A stretch of DNA of 64,000 nt, taken from the NCBI RefSeq assembly GCF_016907515.1, contig NZ_JAFBBY010000001.1:3906001-3970000 (forward strand), written 5' to 3'. This DNA comes from Nocardioides nitrophenolicus. GTDB lineage: Bacteria; Actinomycetota; Actinomycetes; Propionibacteriales; Nocardioidaceae. The notes under the pieces are model-generated. The model was given only the letters and a program-made list of their open reading frames with translations, had not been told where the DNA came from and searched no databases. Every line of letters begins with the position of its first letter. Within the stretch, counting starts at the first letter, position 1. Below, one piece after another: positions 1-8,455 of this stretch. Position numbers and translations under genes: made by a program.

Positions 1-673
1 CGGTCGGCGCGAGGGTGTCCTCGTCGAGCTCGTAGACCAGCGGCATCCCGGTCGGGATGTTGAGGCCGGTGATGTCGGCGTCGCTGAGCTGGTCGAGGTG
101 CTTGACGATCGCGCGGAGGCTGTTGCCGTGGGCGGCGATCAGGACCGTGTGGCCGGCACGCAGGTCGGGCACGATCCCGGCGTCCCAGTAGGGGAGCAGC
201 CGGTCGATGACCTGCTTGAGCGCCTCGGCGCGGGGCAGCTCGTCGCCGAGGTCGGCGTAGCGGGGGTCGGCGGCCTGGGAGTACGGGTCGTCGTCGGCCA
301 GCGGCGGCGGCGGGGTGTCGAAGGAGCGGCGCCACAGCATGAACTGCTCCTCGCCGTACTCGTCGCGGATCTGGGCCTTGTCCTTGCCCTGCAGGGCGCC
401 GTAGTGGCGCTCGTTGAGGCGCCAGGAGCGACGCACCGGGATCCAGTGGCGGTCGGCGGCGTCGAGTGCGAGGGCGGCGGTGTTGATCGCCCGGCGCTGG
501 AGCGAGGTGTGGACGACGTCGGGCAGGATGCCGGCCTCGGCCAGCAGCTCGCCGCCGCGCACCGCCTCGCCGCGACCCTTCTCGGTGAGCGCGACGTCGA
601 CCCAGCCGGTGAAGAGGTTCTTGGCGTTCCACTCGCTCTCGCCGTGGCGGAGCAGCACGAGGGTGAACGTCAT
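1..673 (-). CDS. gpmA: 2,3-bisphosphoglycerate-dependent phosphoglycerate mutase (3' end cut by window edge)
   Basis: Interconverts 3- and 2-phosphoglycerate in cytosolic glycolysis. About 224 codons are visible and the C-terminus runs off the left edge; the family is usually about 245-250 residues. The N-terminus has the histidine phosphatase signature [10 protein letters not shown] with the phospho-accepting His at residue 10. Further on are [13 protein letters not shown] and the second catalytic His in AAHGNSLRA. The ATG overlaps the stop of the upstream lipoprotein gene (TGATG), so the two are probably translationally coupled and share a promoter. dPGM rather than iPGM is clear from the motifs. 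Confidence 0.97.
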   Translation of the reverse strand, partial: MTFTLVLLRHGESEWNAKNLFTGWVDVALTEKGRGEAVRGGELLAEAGILPDVVHTSLQRRAINTAALALDAADRHWIPVRRSWRLNERHYGALQGKDKAQIRDEYGEEQFMLWRRSFDTPPPPLADDDPYSQAADPRYADLGDELPRAEALKQVIDRLLPYWDAGIVPDLRAGHTVLIAAHGNSLRAIVKHLDQLSDADITGLNIPTGMPLVYELDEDTLAPT

Positions 674-1323
674 CAGTGCGCGCTCTCGGGCTCGGGAGCC
701 TCGTCGGCGCAGCTGAACGTCGCGTCGCCGGTCTCCTCGGCGTGGGCGGAGTCGCTCTCCTCGTCCTTGGCGGCGGCGTCGGCGGCGGCGCCGCCGGTGG
801 CCGCGCTGCCGGTGGCCGCGCTGCCGGTGGCCTTCGCGGAGGCGGTCTCGCTGGGCAGGTCGGTGGGGACCTGGGTGTACTGGAAGCACGGCTTGACGAC
901 GGGTACGTCGAGGCTCAGCGTCGTCCCGTCGCTGAAGCCGAGGTCCAGCGCGATGACGTCGCCGGCGGTGAAGTTGCCGCTCAGCGGTACGACGGCCGAC
1001 GTGGCGAGGTTGACCGTGCCGCGGCCCGCGACCTCGACCGGCTCGAAGTCGCCCGAGGACACGCCCTCGGTGGACGAGACGGCGTCGAGCGAGATGTCCT
1101 TGCGCACGTTGTTGGACAGCGCGCCGATCAGCCGGCCCTCGCCCTTCTGGGTGGCGAGCACCCGGATGCCGAGCGCGTCGACGTCGCCCGTGCGGTCGTT
1201 GACGCCGCCGGCGATGGTGTTGACCCGGTCGGTGGGGTAGTCGAAACCGCACGCGCTCAGGGCGGTGGCGGGGACGACCGCCAGCAGCAGTCCGGCGAGC
1301 GCGGATCGGCGCAGGTGGGGCAT
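673..1323 (-). CDS. secreted lipoprotein, unknown function
   Basis: 216 residues. A short basic N-terminus, a hydrophobic stretch and a lipobox LSAC with Cys25 mark it as an exported, lipid-anchored protein. The mature part is beta-rich-looking and contains only two further Cys near the C-terminal half (KPCFQY and FSCADE). The tail is low-complexity Ala/Gly/Thr/Asp. ATG at 1323 is preceded by CGGAGGCC as ribosome binding site and, further up, by a TAGAGT -10-like box. Its stop overlaps the gpmA start. Similar small lipoproteins sit next to gpmA in other actinobacteria, but no function is assigned from the sequence. Confidence 0.85.
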   Translation of the reverse strand: MPHLRRSALAGLLLAVVPATALSACGFDYPTDRVNTIAGGVNDRTGDVDALGIRVLATQKGEGRLIGALSNNVRKDISLDAVSSTEGVSSGDFEPVEVAGRGTVNLATSAVVPLSGNFTAGDVIALDLGFSDGTTLSLDVPVVKPCFQYTQVPTDLPSETASAKATGSAATGSAATGGAAADAAAKDEESDSAHAEETGDATFSCADEAPEPESAH

Positions 1324-1391
1324 GTCGGAAGGCCTCCGGGTCAGGTTGGGTCGAAGCGGGCTCACTCTAGCGTTGTGCGGCGCCGGGCCGG

Positions 1392-2405
1392 TCAGCGGCT
1401 CAGGCCCACCCGGGCGCCGACGACGACCAGCGCGACGACGACGCCGACGGTGAACAGCGTGGACAGCGCGAGCAGGCGGGTGGCGCCGAGCTTGAGTCCG
1501 AGCTTGAGCGGCAGGTAGGTCCACCCGTCCTCGTGGTCGGCGACCAGGCCCCACACGGCCCGCATGAAGTGGATGCCGACGCCGAGCAGCGCCGCCAGCG
1601 CGACGATCGCCGGCTCGGGTGCGCTGCCCACGGCCTTGCCGCCCCACCCACCCCAGGAGAGGTACGCCGGCAGCAGGGCGAACGAGGCCGCCCACGACCA
1701 CCAGGAGAAGAAGCCGGTGCGCAGGATGATGTTGCCGAGCATCGCCACCGCCACCGAGCCGAGGTAGTAGGCGGCGGCGCGCACGCCGGTCGTCGTGGCG
1801 AGCGGGATGAGCAGCAGGAAGGCGACCACGATGGCGTACCACACGGTCCCGACCTCGAGCCGACCCGCGGCGACGGGCTTGCCGGCGAGGCCGTGCGCCT
1901 GGTCGCGCTGACGGTCGACGATGTCGTTGTGCCAGCCGAGGATGGTCTGGCCGACCAGCACCGTCAGCAGGACCACGCCCGCCTCGCGCGCCGGGCGGCC
2001 GGCCACCGCGGCGACCAGGCCCATCGCCAGGGCGGTGGTGACGGCCTGCTTGGCGTGCGCGGCCTGGAGCAACTGCAGCGGGACCACGTCGGCGGGGTTG
2101 CGGCCGCCGAACAGCCAGCCGCTCGCGCCCGAGCGGTCCGGGACGTGGGGGAGCGGGGGCCGCTCGGCCTCGGGCTCGACGGCCTCATCCTCGGCCTCCT
2201 CCTCGGCCTCTTCGGCCTCCTCGACCACCGCCTCGTCCTCGGAGACGTCGTCGAGATCGACCACGAGGGTCTCCTCGGCGGGCTCCTCAGCGGTCTCCTC
2301 CGAAGCCTCCGCGGACGCCTCCGCGGAGGCCTCCACGGGGGACTCCTCGACCAGCGTCCCCTCCTCCGAGGTGCGGCCGCGTCGCCAGCGCTGCATCTTC
2401 GCCAT
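1392..2405 (-). CDS. UbiA-family prenyltransferase with acidic N-terminal extension
   Basis: 337-residue integral membrane protein predicted to transfer a prenyl group to an acceptor lipid or quinone precursor. The first Asp-rich motif, NDIVDRQRD (residues 160-168), matches the UbiA NDxxDxxxD Mg-diphosphate site; the second is the DHED cluster at residues 290-293. Hydrophobic helices begin around residue 110. Residues 13-82 are an unusual Glu/Ala-rich acidic tail ahead of the membrane domain, probably cytoplasmic. The ATG lies 7 nt after an AATACT box on the minus strand, so the transcript is probably leaderless. The acceptor substrate cannot be told from sequence. Confidence 0.85.
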   Translation of the reverse strand: MAKMQRWRRGRTSEEGTLVEESPVEASAEASAEASEETAEEPAEETLVVDLDDVSEDEAVVEEAEEAEEEAEDEAVEPEAERPPLPHVPDRSGASGWLFGGRNPADVVPLQLLQAAHAKQAVTTALAMGLVAAVAGRPAREAGVVLLTVLVGQTILGWHNDIVDRQRDQAHGLAGKPVAAGRLEVGTVWYAIVVAFLLLIPLATTTGVRAAAYYLGSVAVAMLGNIILRTGFFSWWSWAASFALLPAYLSWGGWGGKAVGSAPEPAIVALAALLGVGIHFMRAVWGLVADHEDGWTYLPLKLGLKLGATRLLALSTLFTVGVVVALVVVGARVGLSR

Positions 2406-2600
2406 GGCGAGCAGTATTGACCACGACCGACCAGCATGGGGGCGGGCCCGCCGATCGGGCGGGACCGGTCGTCGTACCCCTCCAGGTGACCTGTCCCACA
2501 GCCGGGCGACAAGGTCGCACCACAGGACCGCCCCGTTGTCAAGCCGCCGATTGTGCCCCTGACCTGCGCAAACGCATTCGGAGAGTCGTTGAAGGCGTGG

Positions 2601-2625
2601 TAAGATAGGACACCCTAGGAAGGGG
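2601..2625 (+). promoter_or_regulatory. carD promoter -10 and ribosome binding site
   Basis: TAAGAT at 2601-2606 is a good -10 hexamer. The best -35 match at the usual spacing is weak (TTCGGA, 2577-2582). AGGAAGGGG at 2617-2625 is a strong Shine-Dalgarno ten bases before the carD ATG. The 230 bp between UbiA and carD hold nothing else recognisable apart from the divergent UbiA -10. Confidence 0.55.
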
Positions 2626-2635
2626 TTTTGCTCAT

Positions 2636-3121
2636 ATGACTTTCACCGTCGGCGAAACGGTCGTCTACCCCAATCACGGGGCCGCTGTCATCGAGAACAT
2701 CGAGATGCGGACGATCAAGGGCCAGGAACGGCAGTACCTCGTGCTTCGGATTGTCGCCCAGCAGGACCTCGTGGTCCGCGTTCCGGCTGACAACCTCGAT
2801 CTCGTGGGTGTTCGGGATGTCGTGGACAAGGACGGGCTGGACCGGGTCTTCGGAGTGCTCCGCGCGGAGCACGTCGAGGAGCCGACCAACTGGTCGAGGC
2901 GCTACAAGGCCAACCTCGAGAAGCTCCACAGTGGCGACGTCATGAAGGTGGCCGAGGTCGTGCGCGACCTGTGGCGCCGCGAGCGCGACCGCGGTCTGTC
3001 GGCAGGCGAGAAGCGGATGCTCGCCAAGGCCCGTCAGATCCTGGTCTCCGAGCTCGCACTCTGCGAGAACACCAACGAGGACAAGGCCGAGACCATCCTC
3101 GACGAGGTGCTCGCGTCCTGA
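2636..3121 (+). CDS. carD: CarD family RNA polymerase-binding transcription regulator
   Basis: 161 residues, normal CarD length. CarD binds the RNA polymerase beta subunit and stabilises open complexes at rRNA and housekeeping promoters; it is essential in mycobacteria. The N-terminal Tudor-like RNAP-interaction domain starts [17 protein letters not shown]. It is followed by a helical DNA-binding C-terminal domain including the typical WSRRYKAN and [16 protein letters not shown] segments. The start is fixed by a strong ribosome binding site. A long nested hairpin lies just downstream. Confidence 0.98.
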   Translation: MTFTVGETVVYPNHGAAVIENIEMRTIKGQERQYLVLRIVAQQDLVVRVPADNLDLVGVRDVVDKDGLDRVFGVLRAEHVEEPTNWSRRYKANLEKLHSGDVMKVAEVVRDLWRRERDRGLSAGEKRMLAKARQILVSELALCENTNEDKAETILDEVLAS

Positions 3122-3140
3122 CGCACCTGTAGCAGTACGC

Positions 3141-3193
3141 CGACGGCGTCATACGGTGGGTTCCGATGAACCCGCATCCGTATGACGCCGTCG
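3141..3193 (+). other. long nested hairpin enclosing the start codon of the IspD-like gene
   Basis: A perfect 16-bp stem (CGACGGCGTCATACGG, 3141-3156, with its complement at 3178-3193) encloses a second perfect 6-bp stem (GGGTTC 3158-3163 / GAACCC 3168-3173) with tetraloop CGAT. The putative ATG of the next gene (3166-3168) sits at that apical loop. TTTT follows at 3197-3200. It may terminate carD transcription, block translation of the next gene, or both. Confidence 0.7.
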
Positions 3194-3753
3194 ACGTTTT
3201 CGCCCCCGTCGCGGGGATCGTGGTCGAGGAGGGCCGCGGTGCCCTGCCCTTCCACCTGATCCACGGCGAGTCCCTGGTGGCCGCCGCCGCGTGGGCGGCC
3301 GGCGAGGCGGGCGTCGACCTGCTCGACCAGACCGTGCCGGCGGAGGCGGTGGTCGAGCTCGAGCAGCCGCTGCTGCTCCACGATCCGCTGTGCCCGATGA
3401 CGCCGCCGGACTTCCTGCGCCGCTGCGCCGAGCGGGCCGCGGTCGAGGACCGGATCGTGGTCGGCGTGCGCCCGGTGACCGACACGGTCAAGGAGCTGCA
3501 CGGCGACGTGGTCGGTACGACGGTCGACCGGGCCGCCCTGGTCGCGGTCTGCTCGCCCGTGGTGCTGCCCGCCGCGGTGGTCGCCGACCTGGGCGGCGAG
3601 CTCCCGTCGACCGACTTCGTGACACTGGTGAGCGACCTGCGTGAGCGGTACGGCGACGACCGGGTGCTGCTCGTCGACGCGCCGCCCGAGGCCCGGCGGG
3701 TCGCCTCCGACGCGGACCTGCGGGTGCTGGAGGCGCTGACCGATCCCCGCTGA
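3166..3753 (+). CDS. IspD-like (nucleotidyltransferase fold) protein, degenerate, function unknown
   Basis: 195 residues. The middle resembles IspD: RPVTDTVKELHGDVVGTTVDRAAL followed by a SPVVLP segment parallels the cytidylyltransferase region around RPLTPADTVKR and TPQ. The N-terminal CTP-binding loop (AAGxGxR...K) is replaced by VVEEGRGALPFHLIHG, which lacks the usual Lys and Gly pattern, so normal CTP binding is doubtful. A bona fide ispD lies at 6184-6924. The position directly after carD is where ispD sits in many actinobacteria, suggesting an old duplicate or decayed copy. The ATG lies inside a hairpin; a GTG around 3221 is an alternative start. Confidence 0.6.
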   Translation: MNPHPYDAVDVFAPVAGIVVEEGRGALPFHLIHGESLVAAAAWAAGEAGVDLLDQTVPAEAVVELEQPLLLHDPLCPMTPPDFLRRCAERAAVEDRIVVGVRPVTDTVKELHGDVVGTTVDRAALVAVCSPVVLPAAVVADLGGELPSTDFVTLVSDLRERYGDDRVLLVDAPPEARRVASDADLRVLEALTDPR

Positions 3754-3756
3754 GCC

Positions 3757-3774
3757 CGCTGAGCGCGCTCAGCG
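3757..3774. terminator. palindromic bidirectional terminator between convergent genes
   Basis: Perfect 18-bp palindrome CGCTGAGCGCGCTCAGCG between the IspD-like gene and vanY. The vanY stop codon (TCA on the plus strand, 3769-3771) lies within it. No T-tract, as is common for actinobacterial terminators. Confidence 0.5.
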
Positions 3775-4332
3775 GTTGCGCGGGTCGTACGTCGGGTCGG
3801 GATAGCGCCGCGGGCAGCCCTCGTCGACCGCGTCCGGCCGCAGCTCGAAGTGCCAGGCCTCGTTGTCGTAGATCCGGCACAGGCCGTAGCGGGCGCCTTT
3901 CCGGTCCAGCCAGGCGGCCGCCCGCGCGGGCCCCACGTCCACGGCGTCGCCGGACACGTGCGGGGAGGCGTCCGGCGTGGAGACCCAGCGCGCCGCCTCG
4001 GCCCGGGAGCCGTAGGTCGCGACCGCCTCGTCGAGCAGCCGCTGCTGGTAGGCGCGGGAGCGCCAGCCGCTGTTGACCACGATGTCGACGTCGTCGTCGA
4101 CCGCGTCGTTCGCGGCCCGGCGCAGCGCGCGCAGCAGGTCCGGGTCGAGCTCGGTCACGCCGGCGTGCTCGTCGTCGTACACCGAGGTGCCGTCGGGCAG
4201 CTCGCCGTCGCCGACGGGTCCCGAGTCGGCCGCGGACGAGGTCGAGCCGAGCGAGCGGTAGCCGACGGCGCCGAGCAGGAGGACCACGAGGAGCAGGAGG
4301 AAGGCGGAGCGGGGGGCGGGGAAGGAGGCCAT
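3769..4332 (-). CDS. D-alanyl-D-alanine carboxypeptidase, M15B/VanY family, membrane-anchored
   Basis: 187 residues. Removes the terminal D-Ala from peptidoglycan stem peptides outside the membrane. An N-terminal signal anchor (about residues 9-26, Leu/Val rich) precedes a linker and a metallopeptidase domain. Motifs: SGWRSRAYQQRLLDEA, the Zn ligands in SPHVSGDAVDVGP (SxHxxGxAxD) and the C-terminal WHFEL that supplies the last His. A single Cys pair may form a disulfide. It is divergent from an OmpR-type two-component system 88 bp away, like vanY/vanRS arrangements. VanY is used here as a family name, not as evidence of glycopeptide resistance. Confidence 0.88.
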   Translation of the reverse strand: MASFPAPRSAFLLLLVVLLLGAVGYRSLGSTSSAADSGPVGDGELPDGTSVYDDEHAGVTELDPDLLRALRRAANDAVDDDVDIVVNSGWRSRAYQQRLLDEAVATYGSRAEAARWVSTPDASPHVSGDAVDVGPARAAAWLDRKGARYGLCRIYDNEAWHFELRPDAVDEGCPRRYPDPTYDPRNR

Positions 4333-4420
4333 GACGAGCAGTCAAGGGAGAGCGACGTTGCCGGGGCGTATCGGTTTTCCGATATGCCGGCGATATCCGC
4401 CGCCTCGTAGCATCGGCGAG

Positions 4421-5080
4421 GTGCGGGTGCTGATCGTCGAGGACGAGCCTCTGCTGGCCGAGGCCGTCCGGGACGCGCTGCGCCTGGAGGCGATCGCCGC
4501 CGACGTCGCCGGGGACGGCGACGCGGCGCTCGACCTGCTGGCCGTCAACGCCTACGACATCGCCGTCCTCGACCGCGACGTCCCCGGCCCGTCGGGTGAC
4601 GAGATCGCGCGCCGCATCGTCGCGTCCGGCAGCGGCATGCCGATCCTGATGCTCACCGCCGCCGACCGGCTCGACGACAAGGCGTCGGGCTTCGCGCTCG
4701 GCGCGGACGACTACCTCACCAAGCCGTTCGAGCTGGCGGAGCTGGTGCTGCGCCTGCGCGCGCTCGACCGGCGTCGCGCGCACCACCGGCCGCCGGTGCG
4801 CGAGCTCGCGGGGCTGCGCCTGGACCCGTTCCGCCGCGAGGTCCAGCGTGAGGGACGCTACGTCGGGCTGACCCGGAAGCAGTTCGCCGTCCTCGAGGTG
4901 CTGATGGGTGCGGAGGGTGGCGTGGTGAGTGCCGAGGAGCTGCTGGAGCGGGCCTGGGACGAGAACGCGGACCCGTTCACCAACGCCGTGCGGATCACCG
5001 TCTCGGCGCTGCGCAAGCGGCTCGGCGAGCCGTGGGTGATCGCGACCGTGCCGGGCGTCGGCTACCGGATCGATGTCTAG
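4421..5080 (+). CDS. OmpR/PhoB-family response regulator
   Basis: 219 residues. Receiver domain residues 1-115 with acidic pocket (VEDEP), phospho-acceptor Asp51 in VLDRD and the conserved Lys101 in LTKPF. The C-terminal winged helix covers about 125-219 (LTRKQFAVLEVLM, VRITVSALRKRL, TVPGVGYRI). GTG at 4421 is chosen because MRVLIVEDEP is the canonical receiver start and because TAGCAT ends 7 nt upstream, giving a leaderless transcript. It overlaps the kinase gene by 8 nt. The neighbouring VanY-type gene is a plausible target. Confidence 0.93.
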   Translation: MRVLIVEDEPLLAEAVRDALRLEAIAADVAGDGDAALDLLAVNAYDIAVLDRDVPGPSGDEIARRIVASGSGMPILMLTAADRLDDKASGFALGADDYLTKPFELAELVLRLRALDRRRAHHRPPVRELAGLRLDPFRREVQREGRYVGLTRKQFAVLEVLMGAEGGVVSAEELLERAWDENADPFTNAVRITVSALRKRLGEPWVIATVPGVGYRIDV

Positions 5081-6194
5081 GCCCGCGCGACGGCGCGGCC
5101 CGAGCGTCCGGCTGCAGCTGACGCTGAGCTACGCCGGCCTGGTGCTGCTGGCCGGCGCGCTGCTGCTGGCGGTGGTGTGGCTATTCCTGCTGCGCTACGT
5201 GCCGGACCAGGCCGTGACGACGCCGTACGACGACCCGCGCGCGCCGTACCTGTTCATCCCGGGGCGCTCCGACCTGTGGACCGCGTTCTGGCCCAAGGCG
5301 GCCGCGGTGCTCGGCTTCCTGCTGGTCTGCGGGCTGGGCGGCGGCTGGCTGCTCGCCGGGCGGATCCTGGCGCCGCTCGGCCGGATCACCGAGGCCACCC
5401 GCCGGGCCGCGGGCGGCTCGCTCAGCCATCGGATCGGCCTGCGTGGGCGCGACGACGAGTTCCGCGAGCTGGCGGACGCCTTCGACGGCATGCTCGCGCG
5501 GCTCGAGGCGCACCTCGCCGAGCAGCAGCGCTTCGCCGCCAACGCCTCCCACGAGCTGCGCACGCCGCTGACCATCACCCAGACCCTGCTGGAGCTGGCC
5601 CGCAAGGACCCGACCCGCGACCGCACCCGGCTGGTGGAGAGCCTGTACGCCGTCAACACCCGCACGATCGAGCTCACCGAGGCGCTGCTCGTGCTGAGCC
5701 GGGCCGACCGCCGCTCGTTCCCCCGGGAGGAGGTCGACCTCTCGCTCGTCGCCGAGGAGGCGGCCGAGACGCTGCTCCCGCTCGCGGAGGAGCGTGGCGT
5801 CGTCCTGGAGACGGCCGGGGAGCTCGCGGTCACCCAGGGCGAGCCGGCGCTGCTGCTGCAGCTGGCGACGAACCTCGCGCACAACGCGATCGTCCACAAC
5901 CTCCCCGAGGGCGGCAGCGTCCGGATCACCACGCGGCACGAGCCGGCGGCCGCCGTCCTCAGCGTGGTCAACACCGGGCCGCACCTCGACCCGGACCTGG
6001 TCGACACCCTCACCGAGCCCTTCCAGCGGGGCCGGGCGCGCACCCAGCAGGCGCACGCCGGCGTCGGGCTCGGGCTCGCGATCGCCCGCAGCATCACCGA
6101 GGCGCACGACGGCACCCTGGCCCTGGCCGCACTGCCCACCGGCGGGCTGCTGGCGACGGTGCGGCTGCCGACCGCGCGGCCGGCTACGGGCTGA
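5073..6194 (+). CDS. sensor histidine kinase (HisKA type), partner of upstream regulator
   Basis: 373 residues. Two membrane helices (about 18-40 and 74-96) flank a short extracellular loop of about 33 residues with many Pro and Tyr. A HAMP linker follows, then the dimerisation/phosphoacceptor helix with His160 in ASHELRTPLT, an N-box (NLAHNAIVHN), and an ATP lid and G-boxes (GVGLGLAIARSI). The small sensor loop is typical of kinases that sense envelope events or ligands at the membrane. The ATG overlaps the regulator stop; the 3' end overlaps convergent ispD by 11 nt. Confidence 0.93.
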   Translation: MSRPARRRGPSVRLQLTLSYAGLVLLAGALLLAVVWLFLLRYVPDQAVTTPYDDPRAPYLFIPGRSDLWTAFWPKAAAVLGFLLVCGLGGGWLLAGRILAPLGRITEATRRAAGGSLSHRIGLRGRDDEFRELADAFDGMLARLEAHLAEQQRFAANASHELRTPLTITQTLLELARKDPTRDRTRLVESLYAVNTRTIELTEALLVLSRADRRSFPREEVDLSLVAEEAAETLLPLAEERGVVLETAGELAVTQGEPALLLQLATNLAHNAIVHNLPEGGSVRITTRHEPAAAVLSVVNTGPHLDPDLVDTLTEPFQRGRARTQQAHAGVGLGLAIARSITEAHDGTLALAALPTGGLLATVRLPTARPATG

Positions 6195-6924
6195 GCAGCC
6201 GGGCGGCCATCGCGAGGTCCTCGGCGAAGGTCACCTTGATGTTGCCCGGGTCGGCGGGCACGGCCCGCACCTCGTGCTCCGCGGGCGCGAACCGCGCGAA
6301 CGCCGCGGCGGTGTCGGTGCCGTCGAAGCCGGCGGCGGCCGCGGCCCGGTAGGCCTCGACGAGCGGGGCCGCCCGGAACGCCTGCGGGGTGGCGACGCCG
6401 ACCAGTCGGGCGTCCGGCCCGCCCGGGGCGGGCGCGGCGGCCGGGTCGCGGGGGAGCAGGCCGCCCAGTGCGTGCGTGGGCACCGCGCCGCCGTACGCCC
6501 GCGCGGTCGCGATCGCCACCTCGAACAGACTCACCCCCGCCAGCGGTCGTGCCCCGTCGTGGATCGCGACGACGTCGACGCGGCCCTCGGCCACCCGCGG
6601 GGCGAGCGCCGCCAGCGCCGCCTGCTCGGACTCCTGCCGGGTCGCGCCGCCCTCGACGAGCAGCACCTCCCGCTCGCCGATCACGGGCAGCAGCGCGGTC
6701 CCGACGTCGGCCCGCTCGCCCGGACGGTGGACCACGACGACCGGGTCCACGCCCGACACCTCGAGCGCGGTCAGCACCGACCAGGCCAGCACCGGCCGGC
6801 CGCGGAGCGGGAGCAGGATCTTGTTGACCTCGGCGCCCACGCGGGAGCCGCTGCCCGCGGCCAGGACGACGACGGCCGCGGTCGGGCCGGTCGGGTCGGT
6901 CGGGCCGGTCGGGTCGGTGCTCAC
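6184..6924 (-). CDS. ispD: 2-C-methyl-D-erythritol 4-phosphate cytidylyltransferase
   Basis: 246 residues. Third step of the MEP isoprenoid pathway: MEP + CTP to CDP-ME. It has the CTP loop AAGSGSR (22-28) with Lys35, the IHDGARP segment (about 121-127) and a C-terminal GNIKVTFAEDL with the substrate Lys. The first 15 residues are a short TGPTDP repeat encoded by a small direct repeat of GGTCGG-type units, absent from typical IspD. The GTG start overlaps the stop of the upstream alpha/beta hydrolase (GTGA), so both are one operon. Confidence 0.95.
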   Translation of the reverse strand: MSTDPTGPTDPTGPTAAVVVLAAGSGSRVGAEVNKILLPLRGRPVLAWSVLTALEVSGVDPVVVVHRPGERADVGTALLPVIGEREVLLVEGGATRQESEQAALAALAPRVAEGRVDVVAIHDGARPLAGVSLFEVAIATARAYGGAVPTHALGGLLPRDPAAAPAPGGPDARLVGVATPQAFRAAPLVEAYRAAAAAGFDGTDTAAAFARFAPAEHEVRAVPADPGNIKVTFAEDLAMAARLLSP

Positions 6925-7835
6925 CCCGCGAAGCCTAGTGAGGACCGCGCCAGCGCCCGGTCGACGAGGGTGAACAGCTCGTCGCTGACCAGCGCCCGGC
7001 GCTCGAACGGCAGGTAGTGCCCCGCGTCGGGAGCGACCAGGAGCCGGGCGCCGCGGATGCCGCGAGCGATCTTGGCGGCGTGCTCGGGCGGGGTGAGCAG
7101 GTCGCGGGTGCCGACCAGGACGGTCGTCGGGATGTCGTCGAAGGCCGACAGGTTGCCGATCCGGTGGTGACCCATCATGTCCTTGAAGAAGCCGGACATC
7201 GTGTCCGGCGCCGCGTGCACCAGCTGGTCGACGACGTGCGCCACGTCGCGGGAGCGGGCGGGGCGGCCGAACAGGAAGCGCCGGGTGATCTGTCGCTCGA
7301 TGGTCGGGAACTTCTCCCGCCGGCTCAGGCTGAGCATCCGCGACCGGTTCGCCAGGAGGAACGGCAGCCGGTCGCGCAGCAGCGCGCCCGCCACCGCGGG
7401 CAGGCCCAGGGTCACCTTCGACAGCTCGCCACTGGTGGTGCTGACGAACAGCGCGCCGACGATGCGGGGCATCAGGTCCGGCCGCTCCTCGGGGATCGCC
7501 GTGATCGTCATCCCGCCGACCGAGTGCCCGGCGATCACCAGCGGCCCCTCGGGAGCATAGGTGTCGACGACCAGGCCGAGGTCGCGGGCGAGGTGGGGGA
7601 TGGTGCAGGCCGACTCGGGCGCGCGGTCGGAGCGGCCGTGTCCGCGGTGGTCCCAGGTGATCACCCGGACGTCGCGGCCGTAGCGGGCCAGCAGGTCGGT
7701 GACCTGGTAGTGCCAGTCCGACTCCTCGGCGGTCCAGCAGTGCGCGAGGAGCACCGAGAGCGGCGCGTCGTCACGCCCGCGGACGGTCACGTGGAGGCGC
7801 AGGCCGTCCTCGGTGATCACGGTGTGCTCGGACAT
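6921..7835 (-). CDS. alpha/beta hydrolase
   Basis: 304 residues from the chosen ATG at 7835, which has a GGGGGAAG ribosome binding site; an in-frame ATG at 7874 is possible but lies in a weaker context. Nucleophile elbow GHSVGG with Ser105, acid Asp in TRDLLTP and catalytic His in DAGHYLPFE complete the triad. The lid region is long and Arg-rich. No signal peptide. Substrate unknown; related proteins are esterases or epoxide-hydrolase-like enzymes. Operon with ispD through a 4-nt overlap, although no direct link to isoprenoid synthesis is visible. Confidence 0.88.
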   Translation of the reverse strand: MSEHTVITEDGLRLHVTVRGRDDAPLSVLLAHCWTAEESDWHYQVTDLLARYGRDVRVITWDHRGHGRSDRAPESACTIPHLARDLGLVVDTYAPEGPLVIAGHSVGGMTITAIPEERPDLMPRIVGALFVSTTSGELSKVTLGLPAVAGALLRDRLPFLLANRSRMLSLSRREKFPTIERQITRRFLFGRPARSRDVAHVVDQLVHAAPDTMSGFFKDMMGHHRIGNLSAFDDIPTTVLVGTRDLLTPPEHAAKIARGIRGARLLVAPDAGHYLPFERRALVSDELFTLVDRALARSSLGFAG

Positions 7836-7926
7836 CGCTTCCCCCATGTCGCCCGGTCGGTGTCGGCGCCCCACCCTGCCATGCCGGGACCGCCTTGCGA
7901 CAGCATGTCGCGGGAAGAGCGAGCCG

Positions 7927-8409
7927 TCAGGCGGACAGCAGTGCGGTCGCGATCGCGGCGACCCCCTCGCCGCGCCCGGTCAGGCCGAGCCCGTCGGTGG
8001 TGGTGGCCGACAGCGAGACGGGGGCGCCGAGCACCTCGCCGAGCGCGGCCTCCGCCTCCGCGCGGCGCGGGCCCACCTTGGGCCGGTTCCCTATCACCTG
8101 GACCGCCACGTTCACGACCGAGAACCCGGCCGCCTCGACCCGCCGGCGGGTCTCGCCGAGCAGCGCGGCGCCGCTCGCGCCGGCCCACGCGGGCTCCGCC
8201 GTACCGAAGTTGCTGCCGAGGTCGCCCAGACCGGCCGCCGAGAGCAGGGCGTCGCACGCCGCGTGCGCGGCGACGTCGGCGTCGGAGTGCCCGTCGAGGC
8301 GGACCTCCTCGTCGGGCCAGGTCAGGCCGCCGAGGGCGAGGGGCGGGTCCTGCGGGCCGCGGGGGACCAGGCGGTGGACGTCGGAGCCGATGCCGATGCG
8401 CAGGTTCAC
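7927..8409 (-). CDS. ispF: 2-C-methyl-D-erythritol 2,4-cyclodiphosphate synthase
   Basis: 160 residues, standard length. Cyclises CDP-ME 2-phosphate, the fifth MEP step. Metal ligands are in GSDVHRL (Asp9, His11) and GHSDADV. The C-terminal [14 protein letters not shown] is the nucleotide site. The segment usually reading DIGxxFPDTDP is here [13 protein letters not shown], a divergent substrate loop. GTG start, divergent from the oxidoreductase at 8456. It is close to ispD but in a separate transcription unit. Confidence 0.95.
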   Translation of the reverse strand: MNLRIGIGSDVHRLVPRGPQDPPLALGGLTWPDEEVRLDGHSDADVAAHAACDALLSAAGLGDLGSNFGTAEPAWAGASGAALLGETRRRVEAAGFSVVNVAVQVIGNRPKVGPRRAEAEAALGEVLGAPVSLSATTTDGLGLTGRGEGVAAIATALLSA

Positions 8410-8455
8410 GGCCCGATCATGCCCGAGACCCGGGCCGTGAGAGAGAATCGGCCGG

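Noticed and set aside
98..1240. Long plus-strand open frames opposite gpmA and the lipoprotein gene
   Set aside because: Their translations are low-complexity Arg/Ala/Gly text, and the opposite strand encodes clear protein families; typical antisense shadow in GC-rich DNA.
3769..6194. Vancomycin resistance cluster
   Set aside because: No vanH, vanA/B ligase or vanX genes; only a VanY-type carboxypeptidase with a two-component pair.
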